Below are positions 33,301 to 42,087 of a stretch of DNA of 57,801 nucleotides, in pieces; the stretch's first letter is position 1, and every line of letters begins with the position of its first letter. The notes beneath the pieces were generated by a model. The model saw only the letters and a program-made list of their open reading frames with translations. It was not told the origin of the DNA and did no database searches. Made by a program: the position numbers and the translations under genes. This stretch comes from Bacteroidales bacterium (GTDB taxonomy: Bacteria; Bacteroidota; Bacteroidia; Bacteroidales; UBA932): contig JAFRXI010000041.1 of NCBI GenBank assembly GCA_017437755.1, forward strand, positions 1 to 57,801, given 5' to 3'.

Positions 33301-35769
33301 CGGGGAATACGGGACGCTCATGGTGGTGAAGCTCTCGTCGCCGCCGTTCTCCTCCACGCTGGTCACTATGAAGGCATTGAGCATGCCGGGGGCTCCGGAA
33401 GCCTTGGGAAGGCTGATCTGGACTGCGCCGCGGCCGTTCTCGTCGAGCTTGGTCTCGAAGAGGGAATGCTCGCTGCTGGTGAAGTTCGATGCGGGATTCC
33501 GGAAGATGTAGCCCTCGAATCCGGGCAGCGAAGAGGAGCCGGGAGTAAGGGTCATTTCGGCCTTGGCCTTGAGGCCTGCAGCAGGAGGTCCGGTGAGCCA
33601 TGACGAAGATACCATGGCTGACATCTGGGTTCCGCCACGGAGTGCCCCGCTGCCAAGGTCGAGGTTGACTTTCAGGCGGTTGGGTTTAACCGTCTCTATG
33701 CTGAGCCCCTTGTGGAAGGCGGTGCCGCCAACCTTTACGTAGGCATTCCACATTCCGGTGGGATCGGCCGCCGAGGTGGCGATCGTAAAGGCGTGGAAGC
33801 CGTCCACTCCGGGAGCGACCTCGCGGGTATAGAACTGGCCTTCAGGAGTATAGAGTTCAAGGGTTGCGGGATGTCCCTCCGGCAGGAGGTGTCCGCGGTC
33901 GCCCAGGAGAAGGGTCACATGGAGCGTGTCGCCGGGACGCCACACTCCCCTTTCCCCGTATATGAAGCCCTTGAGGCCCCTTTCCAGTTTCTGGCCTCCG
34001 ACGTCAAAGCGGCTGAGGGACTTTTCAAAACCGTCGGCCATGCGGAGATATCCGCAGGTTGAACCGCTGCGTGCGATCACGGCAAACGGCTTCCTGGATA
34101 TCTGGATCTCTGCCATGCCTTTTCCGTCGGTGCTGCCGGAACCAATCCTTTGCAGCTGGAAATCATATACTTCCAGCTTGACACCGGAACGGGGCTTGGC
34201 TGTCTTTATATCCGACACGCTGAGCCACAGGGTCTTTCCGTCGGCATATTTTCCGATGATGCCGAGGTCGGACGAAAGCAGGTTGACCACCGGGAAGCGT
34301 TCCGAAACCATATAATATGAGGGCTTGGAGGGATCTTCCCTCTCGTCCCACTCATATTCGTCCCAATCCATGTAGCTGTCCCAGTAATAGGATTCCTGCT
34401 CGTCCCACACGGCCTCTTCCTCCTCGGAAGGTGCGCCGTCGGAAAGCGGGATCAGACCGGAAACGGCCTTCTTGCCATAGAGGGAGTAATCCTTGTTGAA
34501 GGTGACCCTGATACGGTAGATGGCACCGGGCTCGCGGCGGAACAGTCCTCCGATATCCACCGAGAAGTCGTTCCACTTGTGTAGGTCGATGGACGGATCG
34601 GAGTCCAGACGGAGCTGGCGGCTGTAGACCAGGCGGCCGGAACGGCGAAGGTCACTGCCCCCGCCGAGATCGTTGTCCTGAAGGAATGTCAGGATATTGT
34701 TCTCGTAAATCTTTATGACCTTGATATCCACCGCGCTCAGGTTGACTGCGCGGAGAGGAAGCACCAGGGATGCCTTGTCGGGAAGGATGTTGCCCTGGAG
34801 GGGTATCTCCACAGCCGGCTTGGGTTCATCGGCTGCGAACTCGGCGGAGAAGTCCGCATACAGGGATTCGCCGGCGACGCTGCTCACGCCCCTGTTGACA
34901 CGGAGCGTCATGGGACCGTCGCTGCGGTTCTCGAAATAGACCAGGGCGGTATTGTCCTTCACGTCCACGTACTGGCGTACGGCCCCGGATATCTCTATGA
35001 GACCGGCCTTGGACGCCGCCGGTGCAAGCGGTTCGCTGAAGATAACCGCCACATGGGGGTTGGAGCCCTCCTCTATCCTGGCGTCCACCACCTTGAACCG
35101 GCCCCTGGCGGGAATCATCACGGAACTCTCGGCCTTGTCAAATCCGGGCACCTGCACCGAAATGTTCAGGGTACGGTCGGACGAACTCCTCTGGAGACCG
35201 CTGACCTGGAAACGGACACCGTCGTCGGCAACCGTCAAAGCGGGACTTCCGCCGGGATAGGTGCAGGAAAGGCCCTTCTTCAACGCATCCTTAGAAACCT
35301 CGCCGCTGAATTTGACGGAACCGGTGACTACGGCATCGTCGGCACCTTCCGAAATCTTCATGCCGTCAATGACGAGTTCCACTGTCCTCTCCGGAACCTT
35401 GAAGCGGAACTTGAAGGTTTTCAAGTCTTTACGCTGAACGTCGGCCACATCGCCAAGACGGAAGGCGCCCTCGTAGGAAGTACCCGGATGAAGGGCTCCC
35501 TCATCGGGGACGAATACTGCCTCGGACGGGCTCAGCCAGCGGGTTTCACCCTTGATGGCGGGAGAAAACGAGAACAGACCCGTTTTCTGGGCATCGAGTG
35601 AAACCGGCCTGGCGAGTTCCACCCTGACGGGTGCGTTCTCGGCCACCATTCCTCCGGAATAGGCCTTGATATAGGCCGCAAAAGCGGCATCGGGATCGGA
35701 CGGGGTCCTGCCGCAAGCGGCGAGGGCCAGTGCTAGGATTGCCAAGCATCCAGAACGAAAAAGTTTCAT
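30382..35769 (-). CDS. Bacterial alpha-2-macroglobulin lipoprotein (YfhM-like)
   Basis: A 1795-aa lipoprotein (lipobox AAC, C19), periplasmic, acting as a broad protease trap. It has N-terminal MG domains, a bait region in the middle (about 900-950), MG and A2M domains (YVGSVRVMVVAGHDGAYGS near 1190) and the thioester motif C1368-T-E-Q1371 (YPYNCTEQL), followed by the alpha-helical thioester domain and a C-terminal receptor-binding-like domain. The thioester is intact, so covalent trapping should be possible. An acidic Asp/Glu/Tyr-rich stretch at about 455-485 is unusual. It is transcribed with pbpC, with a -7 box at 35797-35804. Confidence 0.93.
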   Translation of the reverse strand: MKLFRSGCLAILALALAACGRTPSDPDAAFAAYIKAYSGGMVAENAPVRVELARPVSLDAQKTGLFSFSPAIKGETRWLSPSEAVFVPDEGALHPGTSYEGAFRLGDVADVQRKDLKTFKFRFKVPERTVELVIDGMKISEGADDAVVTGSVKFSGEVSKDALKKGLSCTYPGGSPALTVADDGVRFQVSGLQRSSSDRTLNISVQVPGFDKAESSVMIPARGRFKVVDARIEEGSNPHVAVIFSEPLAPAASKAGLIEISGAVRQYVDVKDNTALVYFENRSDGPMTLRVNRGVSSVAGESLYADFSAEFAADEPKPAVEIPLQGNILPDKASLVLPLRAVNLSAVDIKVIKIYENNILTFLQDNDLGGGSDLRRSGRLVYSRQLRLDSDPSIDLHKWNDFSVDIGGLFRREPGAIYRIRVTFNKDYSLYGKKAVSGLIPLSDGAPSEEEEAVWDEQESYYWDSYMDWDEYEWDEREDPSKPSYYMVSERFPVVNLLSSDLGIIGKYADGKTLWLSVSDIKTAKPRSGVKLEVYDFQLQRIGSGSTDGKGMAEIQISRKPFAVIARSGSTCGYLRMADGFEKSLSRFDVGGQKLERGLKGFIYGERGVWRPGDTLHVTLLLGDRGHLLPEGHPATLELYTPEGQFYTREVAPGVDGFHAFTIATSAADPTGMWNAYVKVGGTAFHKGLSIETVKPNRLKVNLDLGSGALRGGTQMSAMVSSSWLTGPPAAGLKAKAEMTLTPGSSSLPGFEGYIFRNPASNFTSSEHSLFETKLDENGRGAVQISLPKASGAPGMLNAFIVTSVEENGGDESFTTMSVPYSPFDAYVGLKFPEGGSYLETDKDQTIRVALVGPDGKRVSGRRIEYKVFKLKWSWWWESRSSELDSYVNGRSAQPIVSGVLTSGSQDGTFNIRVDYPDWGRYLVIARDMTGGHVSGKVITIDWPSYRGRADRRDPDALTMLSFAIDKDSYMVGDKATVYVPSAKDGRALVSLENGSKVISREWVQTDAEKDTPYSFTVSEDMAPNFYVHITLLQPYGNATNDLPIRLYGVQRASVENPASHLEPEIKMADTVAPEEPFTVKVSEKKGRTMTYTLAIVDEGLLDLTAFKTPAPWDAMYRTEALGVRTWDLYDQVIGAYSGRFSPMLSIGGDQENIRAARKDNRFNPVVKFIGPFTVKKGSMSHEIRLPMYVGSVRVMVVAGHDGAYGSTDKTVTVKAPLMLLTSLPRVISAGEDVVLPVNVFAMEDGINKATVSVKVEGNAAVEGNASHDVTFEKAGDKMVRFALKAGEEGTARITVTANGAGHKAYETVFLEVRNPNPETVSVVSKVIKNGASASFNAGKGSTLELAGFPAVDATAMLNTMKNYPYNCTEQLSARGLVALHLMKMLPEDKQAEASEMVKSTIKELYSRQNSDGGFILWPSSRNSGTWISSMAGMFLSEASSAGFQVQRSVLNSWLKYQKNLSQAFRLAGASAFSEIDESYRLYTLAVSGNAQPGAMNRLKESGLTDGRARMMLADAYAVSGKQQTAKELTMITPAEGETPVQVMYGSSTRDNSVALEVSALCGDMASAIALAQEVASDINSGWYSTQEAAFAAVAMDRLWARMGDGNILADVSGTRVASARNVYSMPVEGKIDVKNNGEGLIYATVVNVSRPEPGTPVSAKSSGIEISASYAAGGKAIRPESVAQGTEFTATVTVKNPTVNDYSSLALSEVIPSGWEIINERLRTGGAVTYDHQDIRDDRCNWFFDLAAGKSRTFQLKLRAAYEGAYVLPAITVNAMYDPHVAANTASGTTRVTR

Positions 35770-35796
35770 AACCGGTCAGATTTAAGTCTAATCGCT

Positions 35797-35804
35797 CAAA
35801 TATA
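35797..35804 (-). promoter_or_regulatory. Predicted -7 promoter box of the macroglobulin-pbpC operon
   Basis: TATATTTG on the minus strand, 27 nt before the start at 35769. A near-match -33 (ATTG) lies about 20 nt further upstream. Confidence 0.6.
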
Positions 35805-35843
35805 ATGAACTTTTTTCAGTGAATCAATACCAAATATCAATTA

Positions 35844-35856
35844 TGACAAATTGTCA
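35844..35856. promoter_or_regulatory. 13-bp palindrome upstream of htpG, possible heat-shock control site
   Basis: TGACAAATTGTCA has perfect 6-bp arms around a central A and lies 72 nt before the htpG ATG. No TAnnTTTG box is evident for htpG, so an alternative sigma factor or a repressor binding here is plausible. That is inference from position. Confidence 0.4.
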
Positions 35857-35928
35857 GTGAGGAATCGCTTGGAACGCATTTTGACCATTACATGCATCGT
35901 AAAACGAAAACTAAAGCATTTTAATATC

Positions 35929-37938
35929 ATGTCAAAGAACACGGCAAAAGGCCAGATTGGCGTAACCACCGAGAATATCTTCCCGGTAATCAAACAGTTC
36001 CTTTACAGCGACCACGAGATTTTCCTCCGCGAACTGGTTGCAAACGCAGTGGATGCGACCCAGAAGATGAAGGCCCTCGGCTCCCTCGGCGAATTCAAGG
36101 GCGAGCTGGGCGACCTCAAAGTACGGATAGAACTGGATCCGAAGAAAAAAATATTGAAGGTGACGGACCGGGGAATCGGCATGACCGCCGACGAAGTCGA
36201 CAGGTTCATCAACCAGATTGCGTTCTCCTCGGCCGGGGAGTTCCTGGAGAAGTATAAGGACAAGGCAGGCAGCATCATCGGCCACTTCGGCCTCGGATTC
36301 TACAGCGCCTTCATGGTTTCAAAGAAAGTCTCGATCGACTCCCTGTCATGGAAAGAGGACGCCGAGGCCGTGAAATGGACCTGCGACGGCTCTCCGGAAT
36401 ACGAGATGGGACCTTCCGACCACAAGGACAGGGGCACTGTCATAACACTCTGGCTCGACGACGATTCGTCGGAGTTCGCCCAGAAGGAGAAAATCGGGGA
36501 GCTGCTCTCCAAATACTGCAAGTTCATGCCCGTTCCGATAGTCTTCGGCAAGGAGCAGGAGTGGAAGGACGGTAAATATGTCGATACGGATAAAGACAAG
36601 ATTATCAACAACATAGAGCCACTCTGGGCAAAGGCGCCCGGAGACCTCAAGGATGAGGATTACAAGAAGTTCTACCGCGAACTCTACCCCATGAACGAGG
36701 AGCCCCTGTTCTACATCCACCTCAACGTCGACTATCCTTTCAACCTCACCGGAATCCTCTATTTCCCCAAGATCAAGGAGAGGATGGCAATCGACAGGAA
36801 CAAGATTTCGCTCTACTGCAACCAGATGTTCGTGACCGACCACGTGGACAATATCGTGCCGGATTTCATGACGCTGCTCCACGGCGTCATCGACTCCCCC
36901 GACATTCCCCTTAACGTTTCCCGCAGCTACCTCCAGAGCGATGCAAATGTCAAGAAGATATCCACTTACATTACCCGCAAGGTGGCCGACCGCCTGGAGG
37001 AGATATTCAAGGAGCAGAGGACCGACCTGGAGGCCAAATGGGACAACCTGAAGCTCTTCATAGAGTACGGGATGCTCTCGGACGAGAAGTTCTGCGAGAG
37101 GGCCCTCAAATTCGCCCTGGTGAAGAATACCGACGGGAAGTTCTTCTCGCTGGAGGAATATCGCAAGGCAATTGAAACCGCCCAGACCGACAAGGACAAG
37201 AAGGTTGTATACCTTTACGCCACCGACACCGAGGCCCAGTATCCGTTCATCGAGGAAGCCAAAAACAAAGGCTATGACGTCCTGCTGATGGACTGCGAGC
37301 TGGATTCCCACTACGTCAACCTGCTTGAGAGGAAAATTGAAAACACCCGCTTTGCCCGTGTGGATTCCGACAGCGTCGAGCGCCTGATACCCAAGGAGGA
37401 ACGCATCAAACTTGAAATGTCCGAGGCCGACCGCTACGACCTTGAAAACATGTTCAAGGCCGTGCTTCCCGAGGGCAACGACTACTACGTGGAGGGCGAC
37501 AACCTGGGTGAGAACGAGGCCCCTATCCTCATTACCCGCAACGAGTTCATGAGGCGATACCGCGAGATGAGCGCCCTGGGCGGGGGCATGAATTTCTATG
37601 GGGAAATGCCTGAATCATACAATATTACGGTGAATATGGAGAATCCTCTGGTGGCAAAGGTCCTTGCCGCAAAGACAGAGGAGGTGGCTCCTCAGGCAGA
37701 ACTTCCCGCAGAAGCTCCCGAAAACGCCTCCGAAGAGGAGAAGAAAGCCGCCCGCGACGCCCGTGAGGAGGTCCGCAAGGCCCATCGTACCGATGTCGAG
37801 GCCTTCGCCCGCGGCAACGAGATCCTCCACCAGGTCACCGACCTCGCCCTCCTTGCCAACGGCATGCTCAAGGGCAAGGCTCTCGCCGACTTCATCGAAC
37901 GCAGCCGCAAAGTAATTACGGACGCCTATCTCAAATAG
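35929..37938 (+). CDS. htpG: Hsp90 chaperone HtpG
   Basis: A 669-aa cytoplasmic ATP-dependent chaperone. The GHKL ATPase domain is at the N-terminus (FLRELVANAVDATQK, TDRGIGMTADEVDRFI, GHFGLGFYSAFMVS), followed by the middle domain (YPFNLTGILYFPKI, NVSRSYLQSD) and the C-terminal dimerisation domain. A charged Glu/Ala-rich insertion lies at about residues 583-620 in the C-terminal part. The frame is open upstream to 35851, but the ATG at 35929 (MSKNTAKGQIGVTTENIFP) is the conserved HtpG start. It is a monocistronic gene between divergent and convergent neighbours. Confidence 0.96.
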   Translation: MSKNTAKGQIGVTTENIFPVIKQFLYSDHEIFLRELVANAVDATQKMKALGSLGEFKGELGDLKVRIELDPKKKILKVTDRGIGMTADEVDRFINQIAFSSAGEFLEKYKDKAGSIIGHFGLGFYSAFMVSKKVSIDSLSWKEDAEAVKWTCDGSPEYEMGPSDHKDRGTVITLWLDDDSSEFAQKEKIGELLSKYCKFMPVPIVFGKEQEWKDGKYVDTDKDKIINNIEPLWAKAPGDLKDEDYKKFYRELYPMNEEPLFYIHLNVDYPFNLTGILYFPKIKERMAIDRNKISLYCNQMFVTDHVDNIVPDFMTLLHGVIDSPDIPLNVSRSYLQSDANVKKISTYITRKVADRLEEIFKEQRTDLEAKWDNLKLFIEYGMLSDEKFCERALKFALVKNTDGKFFSLEEYRKAIETAQTDKDKKVVYLYATDTEAQYPFIEEAKNKGYDVLLMDCELDSHYVNLLERKIENTRFARVDSDSVERLIPKEERIKLEMSEADRYDLENMFKAVLPEGNDYYVEGDNLGENEAPILITRNEFMRRYREMSALGGGMNFYGEMPESYNITVNMENPLVAKVLAAKTEEVAPQAELPAEAPENASEEEKKAARDAREEVRKAHRTDVEAFARGNEILHQVTDLALLANGMLKGKALADFIERSRKVITDAYLK

Positions 37939-37969
37939 ACGTCCGCAATAAACCTGGAATATATTGTTC

Positions 37970-39631
37970 CTATTTATAGAGGAAGCGGCGGATGCTCATC
38001 TTGGGAGTTTTCTCAAACGGCTTGTCCATGACCTCGACCTTGGCTATCTGGCTGTAGGCAGGAAGCTGACGGTTTGCACTCAGGCGGATATTCTCAGGGA
38101 TATCCGCCTTTGCTTCATTATCCAGGAGAGCCTTGGCAATTGCCTGTTCGTCAAGGAATACCAGAGCCACGATCTTGCCGCCGCGGTCCACTACCACCGA
38201 CTCCATCACGTAAGGCTGGTTGTTGACTATGGCTTCGAGTTCTTCGGGATAGATATTCTGTCCGGAAGGTCCCAGGATCATGTTCTTGGAACGGCCGCGG
38301 ATGAAGATATTGCCGTCGGCATCCATGATCCCCAGGTCGCCGGTTCTGAGCCATCCGTCCTCGGTGAAGGCATTGGCGGTTGCCTCCTCATTCTTGTAAT
38401 AGCCTATGGTGATATTCTCTCCCCTGGCCTGGATCTCACCTACAACATGCTGGGGATCGTCGGAATCGATACGGACTTCGGCAACATCCACGGCCTTCCC
38501 GCAGGAACCCGCAACATACTTGGTCCAGTGCTCATAAGCCAGCAGCGGGCAGGCTTCGGTCATTCCGTAACCCACGAGGTAAGGGAACTTGATCTTCTTG
38601 AACAGGCGCTCAACCTCGGGATTCAGGGCGGCGCCGCCCATGATGAATTCCTGGACCTCGCCTCCGAATGCCTTGACCAGGCCGTCCTTCACCTTCTTGT
38701 AAATTATATTGTTTATTCCCGGGATCTTGAGCAGGAACTTAACGGCAGGCTTCTCGAGCGTCGGCTTGACCTTGCTCTTGTATATCTTTTCCATCACAAG
38801 GGGAACCGTAATCAGCAGGTAGGGCTTCACATCTGCAAAAGCCTTCATCAGGGCTGCCGGAGTGGGGGCCTTGGCCATCCAGTAAATGGAAGTACCGTTG
38901 CAGAGGGGATACAGGAATTCGATTACCAGGCCGTACATGTGCGCCATGGGAAGCATGGAGACCATGCGGTCCCCGGCGGGGACATGCCTCTGGCTGTAGT
39001 CGACGTTTGCCGAGAAATTCCTATAGGTAAGCATTACGCCCTTGGGGTCGCCGGTCGATCCTGAAGTATAGTTGATGGTGGAAAGGTCGTCCCAGTTGTC
39101 GGTGGGGAACACCACGTCATCGGGGCCGAAACCGTTGGGATATTTCTCTGCGAACAGCTTGTCCCAGTTCTCCACGGCCTCCTCGATCCTGGGATCCCTG
39201 CAAAGGAGGACCTTCCAGTTGTCCACATCAAAAACCACCTTAAGGGCAGGCATCTTCTCCGGATCCATCTGGGCCCAGCGGGCGGCGTTGGTGAAAAGGG
39301 CCACGCTTTCCGAATGGTTCACCAGCCCCATCACGCTGTCGGGCTTGAAATCGGCAAGGATGGGGACGATGACGGTCTCATATGTATTGACGGCCAGATA
39401 GGCAAAGCCCCATTTGGCTCCGTTGTTGGCGCAGAGGGCAATCTTGTCGCCCTTCTTGAATCCTGCCTTCTCGAAGATGATGTGGAACCTGGCGATGTCG
39501 GTTGCCATCTGGGAGTATGTGAAGGAATCTCCGCCGATAGTATTGAGTGCAGGCTTGCTCCAGAATTTACGGGTGGCATCCTGCAGGCGTTTAAGATAGT
39601 GAGGATAGTTGCTTTCCATGATTCGTATCAT
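37970..39631 (-). CDS. AMP-binding long-chain fatty-acid CoA ligase-like enzyme
   Basis: A 553-aa acyl-adenylate-forming enzyme, probably activating fatty acids with CoA at the membrane face. The AMP-binding signature YTSGSTGDPKGVMLTYRN, the A5-type motif GYGMTEACPLL, and TGDLGIMDADGNIFIRGRSKNMI near the C-terminal lid are present. The C-terminal part (ending KMSIRRFLYK) is shorter than E. coli FadD. ATG codons at 39631 and 39619 are both possible given the -7 box at 39645-39652; the second would give an mRNA leader of about 20 nt. Acyl-chain specificity cannot be determined. Confidence 0.88.
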   Translation of the reverse strand: MIRIMESNYPHYLKRLQDATRKFWSKPALNTIGGDSFTYSQMATDIARFHIIFEKAGFKKGDKIALCANNGAKWGFAYLAVNTYETVIVPILADFKPDSVMGLVNHSESVALFTNAARWAQMDPEKMPALKVVFDVDNWKVLLCRDPRIEEAVENWDKLFAEKYPNGFGPDDVVFPTDNWDDLSTINYTSGSTGDPKGVMLTYRNFSANVDYSQRHVPAGDRMVSMLPMAHMYGLVIEFLYPLCNGTSIYWMAKAPTPAALMKAFADVKPYLLITVPLVMEKIYKSKVKPTLEKPAVKFLLKIPGINNIIYKKVKDGLVKAFGGEVQEFIMGGAALNPEVERLFKKIKFPYLVGYGMTEACPLLAYEHWTKYVAGSCGKAVDVAEVRIDSDDPQHVVGEIQARGENITIGYYKNEEATANAFTEDGWLRTGDLGIMDADGNIFIRGRSKNMILGPSGQNIYPEELEAIVNNQPYVMESVVVDRGGKIVALVFLDEQAIAKALLDNEAKADIPENIRLSANRQLPAYSQIAKVEVMDKPFEKTPKMSIRRFLYK

Positions 39632-39644
39632 TGATTATACCATA

Positions 39645-39652
39645 CAAATTTA
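39645..39652 (-). promoter_or_regulatory. Predicted -7 promoter box of the acyl-CoA ligase gene
   Basis: TAAATTTG on the minus strand, 13 nt from the first possible ATG (39631). Confidence 0.5.
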
Positions 39653-39683
39653 GCAAATTTCCCCTCACTAATCTTCTTTTTGC

Positions 39684-39691
39684 TATATTTG
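39684..39691 (+). promoter_or_regulatory. Predicted -7 promoter box of the HAD phosphatase gene
   Basis: TATATTTG, 28 nt before the ATG at 39720, back to back with the ligase promoter. Confidence 0.6.
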
Positions 39692-39719
39692 TGGCGAAAT
39701 GACAAATTGAGGGACGATT

Positions 39720-40559
39720 ATGAGACCAAAACCGATAGTTGCGCTGATCTACGATTTTGACGGCACCCTTTCCCCCGGTAACATGCAGGAGTTCGGATTC
39801 ATCCAGGCCGTCCACAAGACCCCTGAGGAATTCTGGACCATGAGCGACGGCATAGCCATCGGACAGGATGCCAGCAACGTCCTGGCCTACATGAAACTCA
39901 TGTTCGACGAAGCACACAAGGCCGGAATCAAGCTCCGCCGGAGCGATTTCAAGCGGTTCGGACAGGACATCAAACTGTTCGACGGCCTCAGGGACTGGTT
40001 CCGCAACGTCAACGCCTACGGCGAATCAAAGGGCGTAAGGATCGAGCACTACATCAATTCTTCGGGGCTCAAGGAAATAATCGAGGGCTCCCCCATCGCA
40101 AAGGAATTCAAGCACATCTTCGCCTGCACATTCATATACGACGCCAACGGGGAAGCCGAATGGCCCGGTATCTCGGTGGACTATACCGCCAAGACGCAGT
40201 TCCTGTTCAAGATCAACAAGGGCATCTTCTCGTCCAGGGACTCCAAGAGGGTGAACGAGAGCATGGCGGACGACAAGAAGCGGATTCCCTTCACCAATAT
40301 GATCTACTTTGGCGACGGTGAGACCGACGTCCCCAGCATGAAGATAATCAACATGTTCGGAGGGCACACCATAGCCGTGTTCACTCCCGGCAACCCGGCC
40401 AGGAGGGCAGCCGCCCAAAAGCTCCAGAGACAGGGCAGAGCCAGTTTCATCACCCCCGCGACATACACCCGAGAAAGCCGCACATTCAAGATAGTCTGCG
40501 CAATCATCGACAAGATAAAGAGCGACGAGGACCTCAAGGCATTCGCCAGGTACCGCTGA
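39720..40559 (+). CDS. HAD-superfamily phosphatase
   Basis: A 279-aa cytoplasmic hydrolase of the haloacid dehalogenase superfamily. Motif I is YDFDGTLSPG (nucleophile D12, D14) and motif IV is YFGDGETDVPSM. The cap inserted after motif I (about 20-105) is helical, as in phosphoserine-phosphatase-like C1 caps. The motif II region is INSSGLKEIIEGS, and Lys is plentiful before motif IV. The substrate is not evident. It has its own promoter and a weak hairpin (40573-40592, CCCGGT/ACCGGG) after its stop. Confidence 0.88.
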   Translation: MRPKPIVALIYDFDGTLSPGNMQEFGFIQAVHKTPEEFWTMSDGIAIGQDASNVLAYMKLMFDEAHKAGIKLRRSDFKRFGQDIKLFDGLRDWFRNVNAYGESKGVRIEHYINSSGLKEIIEGSPIAKEFKHIFACTFIYDANGEAEWPGISVDYTAKTQFLFKINKGIFSSRDSKRVNESMADDKKRIPFTNMIYFGDGETDVPSMKIINMFGGHTIAVFTPGNPARRAAAQKLQRQGRASFITPATYTRESRTFKIVCAIIDKIKSDEDLKAFARYR

Positions 40560-40612
40560 GCACTTTAGTTATCCCGGTGCCTTTAAACCGGGCGTCACCT
40601 TTGTGGGGACAC

Positions 40613-40643
40613 AAAAAAAGCCGGCAGCTTTTCAACTGCCGGC
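40613..40643 (-). terminator. Intrinsic terminator of the OmpA-type gene
   Basis: GCCGGCAG (40620-40627) and CTGCCGGC (40636-40643) form an 8-bp stem with an 8-nt loop. On the minus strand it is followed by seven T residues (40619-40613), 23 nt after the stop codon. Confidence 0.85.
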
Positions 40644-40665
40644 TTACGTTTCCTTTCCAAGGATC

Positions 40666-41892
40666 TTATTTGACCTTGAGGGTGACGCACCTGTTCTTTG
40701 CAGGAGTGTCGAAGAGGTTGTTGGAAGAACCCTCGGCAACGGCCTCGATGTTCTCTTCCTTCACGTTGTACTTGTTGACAAGGAGATCCTTGACATAGTC
40801 AACCCTCTTCTCGGAGAGCTTCTGGTTGTACTCAGCGGTACCGGTCTTGCTGTCGCATGAACCGACGAGCTTGATCTCGCTGTTCTCATCCAGGCTCTGG
40901 GCATAGTACTCGAGGTGAGCAAGCTCACGCTGTGAGAGTTTTGCCTTGTCGATGTCGAAGTAGACGATAGCAGGAGTGCTGATGGTCTTGGCCTCGGTCT
41001 CGATGAACTCGCCATCCTTGTAAAGATAGGTCTGGCCATCCTTGAGGTTCTTGTACTTGGCGTTCTCCTCTTCGAGGGCAGCGATCTTGTCCTTGAGCTC
41101 GGCGTTCTCCTTCTCGAGAGCGTCAACCCTGTCCTTAAGTGCATTGTACTGGTCAAGAGTGAAGGGCACAGGGATCACAACAGGAGTGATGGAGCTGTGA
41201 CGGTCCCAGTTGCTCTTGCCGAGGTTGAAGATAAGGCCGAGGGTGGCGGTAGGAAGGACGGCGACCCTGTCCTTGATCCAACCTTCACCAACTGTCAGGG
41301 CCTGTGAGCGCACTGCAAGGGCGGAGAGGTCGAGGAAGAGGTCGACATGCTTGCCAAGACGGAAGTCATTGAGGAAGCCCAGACCGGCACCGAATTCCCA
41401 GTTCCTGATCTTGTCACCGGAAGCTGCGTCATAGCAGTGGATAAGGGTGGCCATGGAAACATAAGGGATGATGTCCCAGAAACGGGTCTCCTTGTAACCG
41501 CCGAACGAGTTCGACATGTTCCAGAGGAAGTCGAGATGGGCATTGTGAGGCATCCACTTGGTAAGTTGATCGGTGTTGTCGATTGCATTCACCTTGGTGT
41601 TGGTGATTCCACGATAACCAAGACGGGCACCGATAGTAGGGGTGAACCACTTACCGAAGTTGGCGTCTACGGCAATACCGATCTTGCCATAAGCGTCCTT
41701 GGCGAGGTAGGAATTGATACCACCGCCGATTCCGATAAACCAGTTGTCACCGAAACGGTTGGTCTCGTAAGGACCACGGACAACCTTGTTGTTCTCATCG
41801 CGGTTGGCATTCTCCTGGGCGTAAGCGCCGAAGGAAACGAAGAGCATGGTTGCTGCAGCAAATGCTCCAAGAATTGTTTTAATACCTTTCAT
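40666..41892 (-). CDS. OmpA-family outer-membrane protein
   Basis: A 408-aa protein with signal peptide (cleavage after AYAQ or AYA, about residue 25), an N-terminal beta-barrel domain (about 30-235), a coiled coil of Asp/Lys/Glu/Leu heptads (about 250-285) and a C-terminal OmpA domain that binds peptidoglycan (YFDIDKAKLSQRELAHLEYY, LVGSCDSKTGTAEYNQKLSEKR). It anchors the outer membrane to the wall. The frame is open to 41928, but the ATG at 41892 gives a normal signal peptide and lies about 65 nt after a consensus promoter. Strong promoter, terminator and family suggest high expression. Confidence 0.92.
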   Translation of the reverse strand: MKGIKTILGAFAAATMLFVSFGAYAQENANRDENNKVVRGPYETNRFGDNWFIGIGGGINSYLAKDAYGKIGIAVDANFGKWFTPTIGARLGYRGITNTKVNAIDNTDQLTKWMPHNAHLDFLWNMSNSFGGYKETRFWDIIPYVSMATLIHCYDAASGDKIRNWEFGAGLGFLNDFRLGKHVDLFLDLSALAVRSQALTVGEGWIKDRVAVLPTATLGLIFNLGKSNWDRHSSITPVVIPVPFTLDQYNALKDRVDALEKENAELKDKIAALEEENAKYKNLKDGQTYLYKDGEFIETEAKTISTPAIVYFDIDKAKLSQRELAHLEYYAQSLDENSEIKLVGSCDSKTGTAEYNQKLSEKRVDYVKDLLVNKYNVKEENIEAVAEGSSNNLFDTPAKNRCVTLKVK

Positions 41893-41963
41893 AACAGTTA
41901 TTGAAAATGTTTTAATCTTAAATTCCAATATACTTCAAGGGACAATTTGCCCCTTATCAAGTG

Positions 41964-41995
41964 CAAATCTAAATACTTTTTTTTATTCCACCAAA
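41964..41995 (-). promoter_or_regulatory. Consensus promoter of the OmpA-type gene
   Basis: TTTG (41995-41992), 20 nt, then TAGATTTG (41971-41964) on the minus strand. This fits the Bacteroidota -33/-7 consensus and leaves a 5' leader of roughly 65-70 nt. Confidence 0.7.
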
Positions 41996-42046
41996 TTTTC
42001 AAATCTTTCAAACACAAATTTTTTAATTTTTTACCTGAAAATGGAC

Positions 42047-42054
42047 TATATTTG
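42047..42054 (+). promoter_or_regulatory. Predicted -7 promoter box of uvrB-relA
   Basis: TATATTTG, 33 nt before the uvrB ATG. Confidence 0.6.
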
Positions 42055-42087
42055 CAAAGAACGGCCATTTAGCCAAGCAGATAAGCC

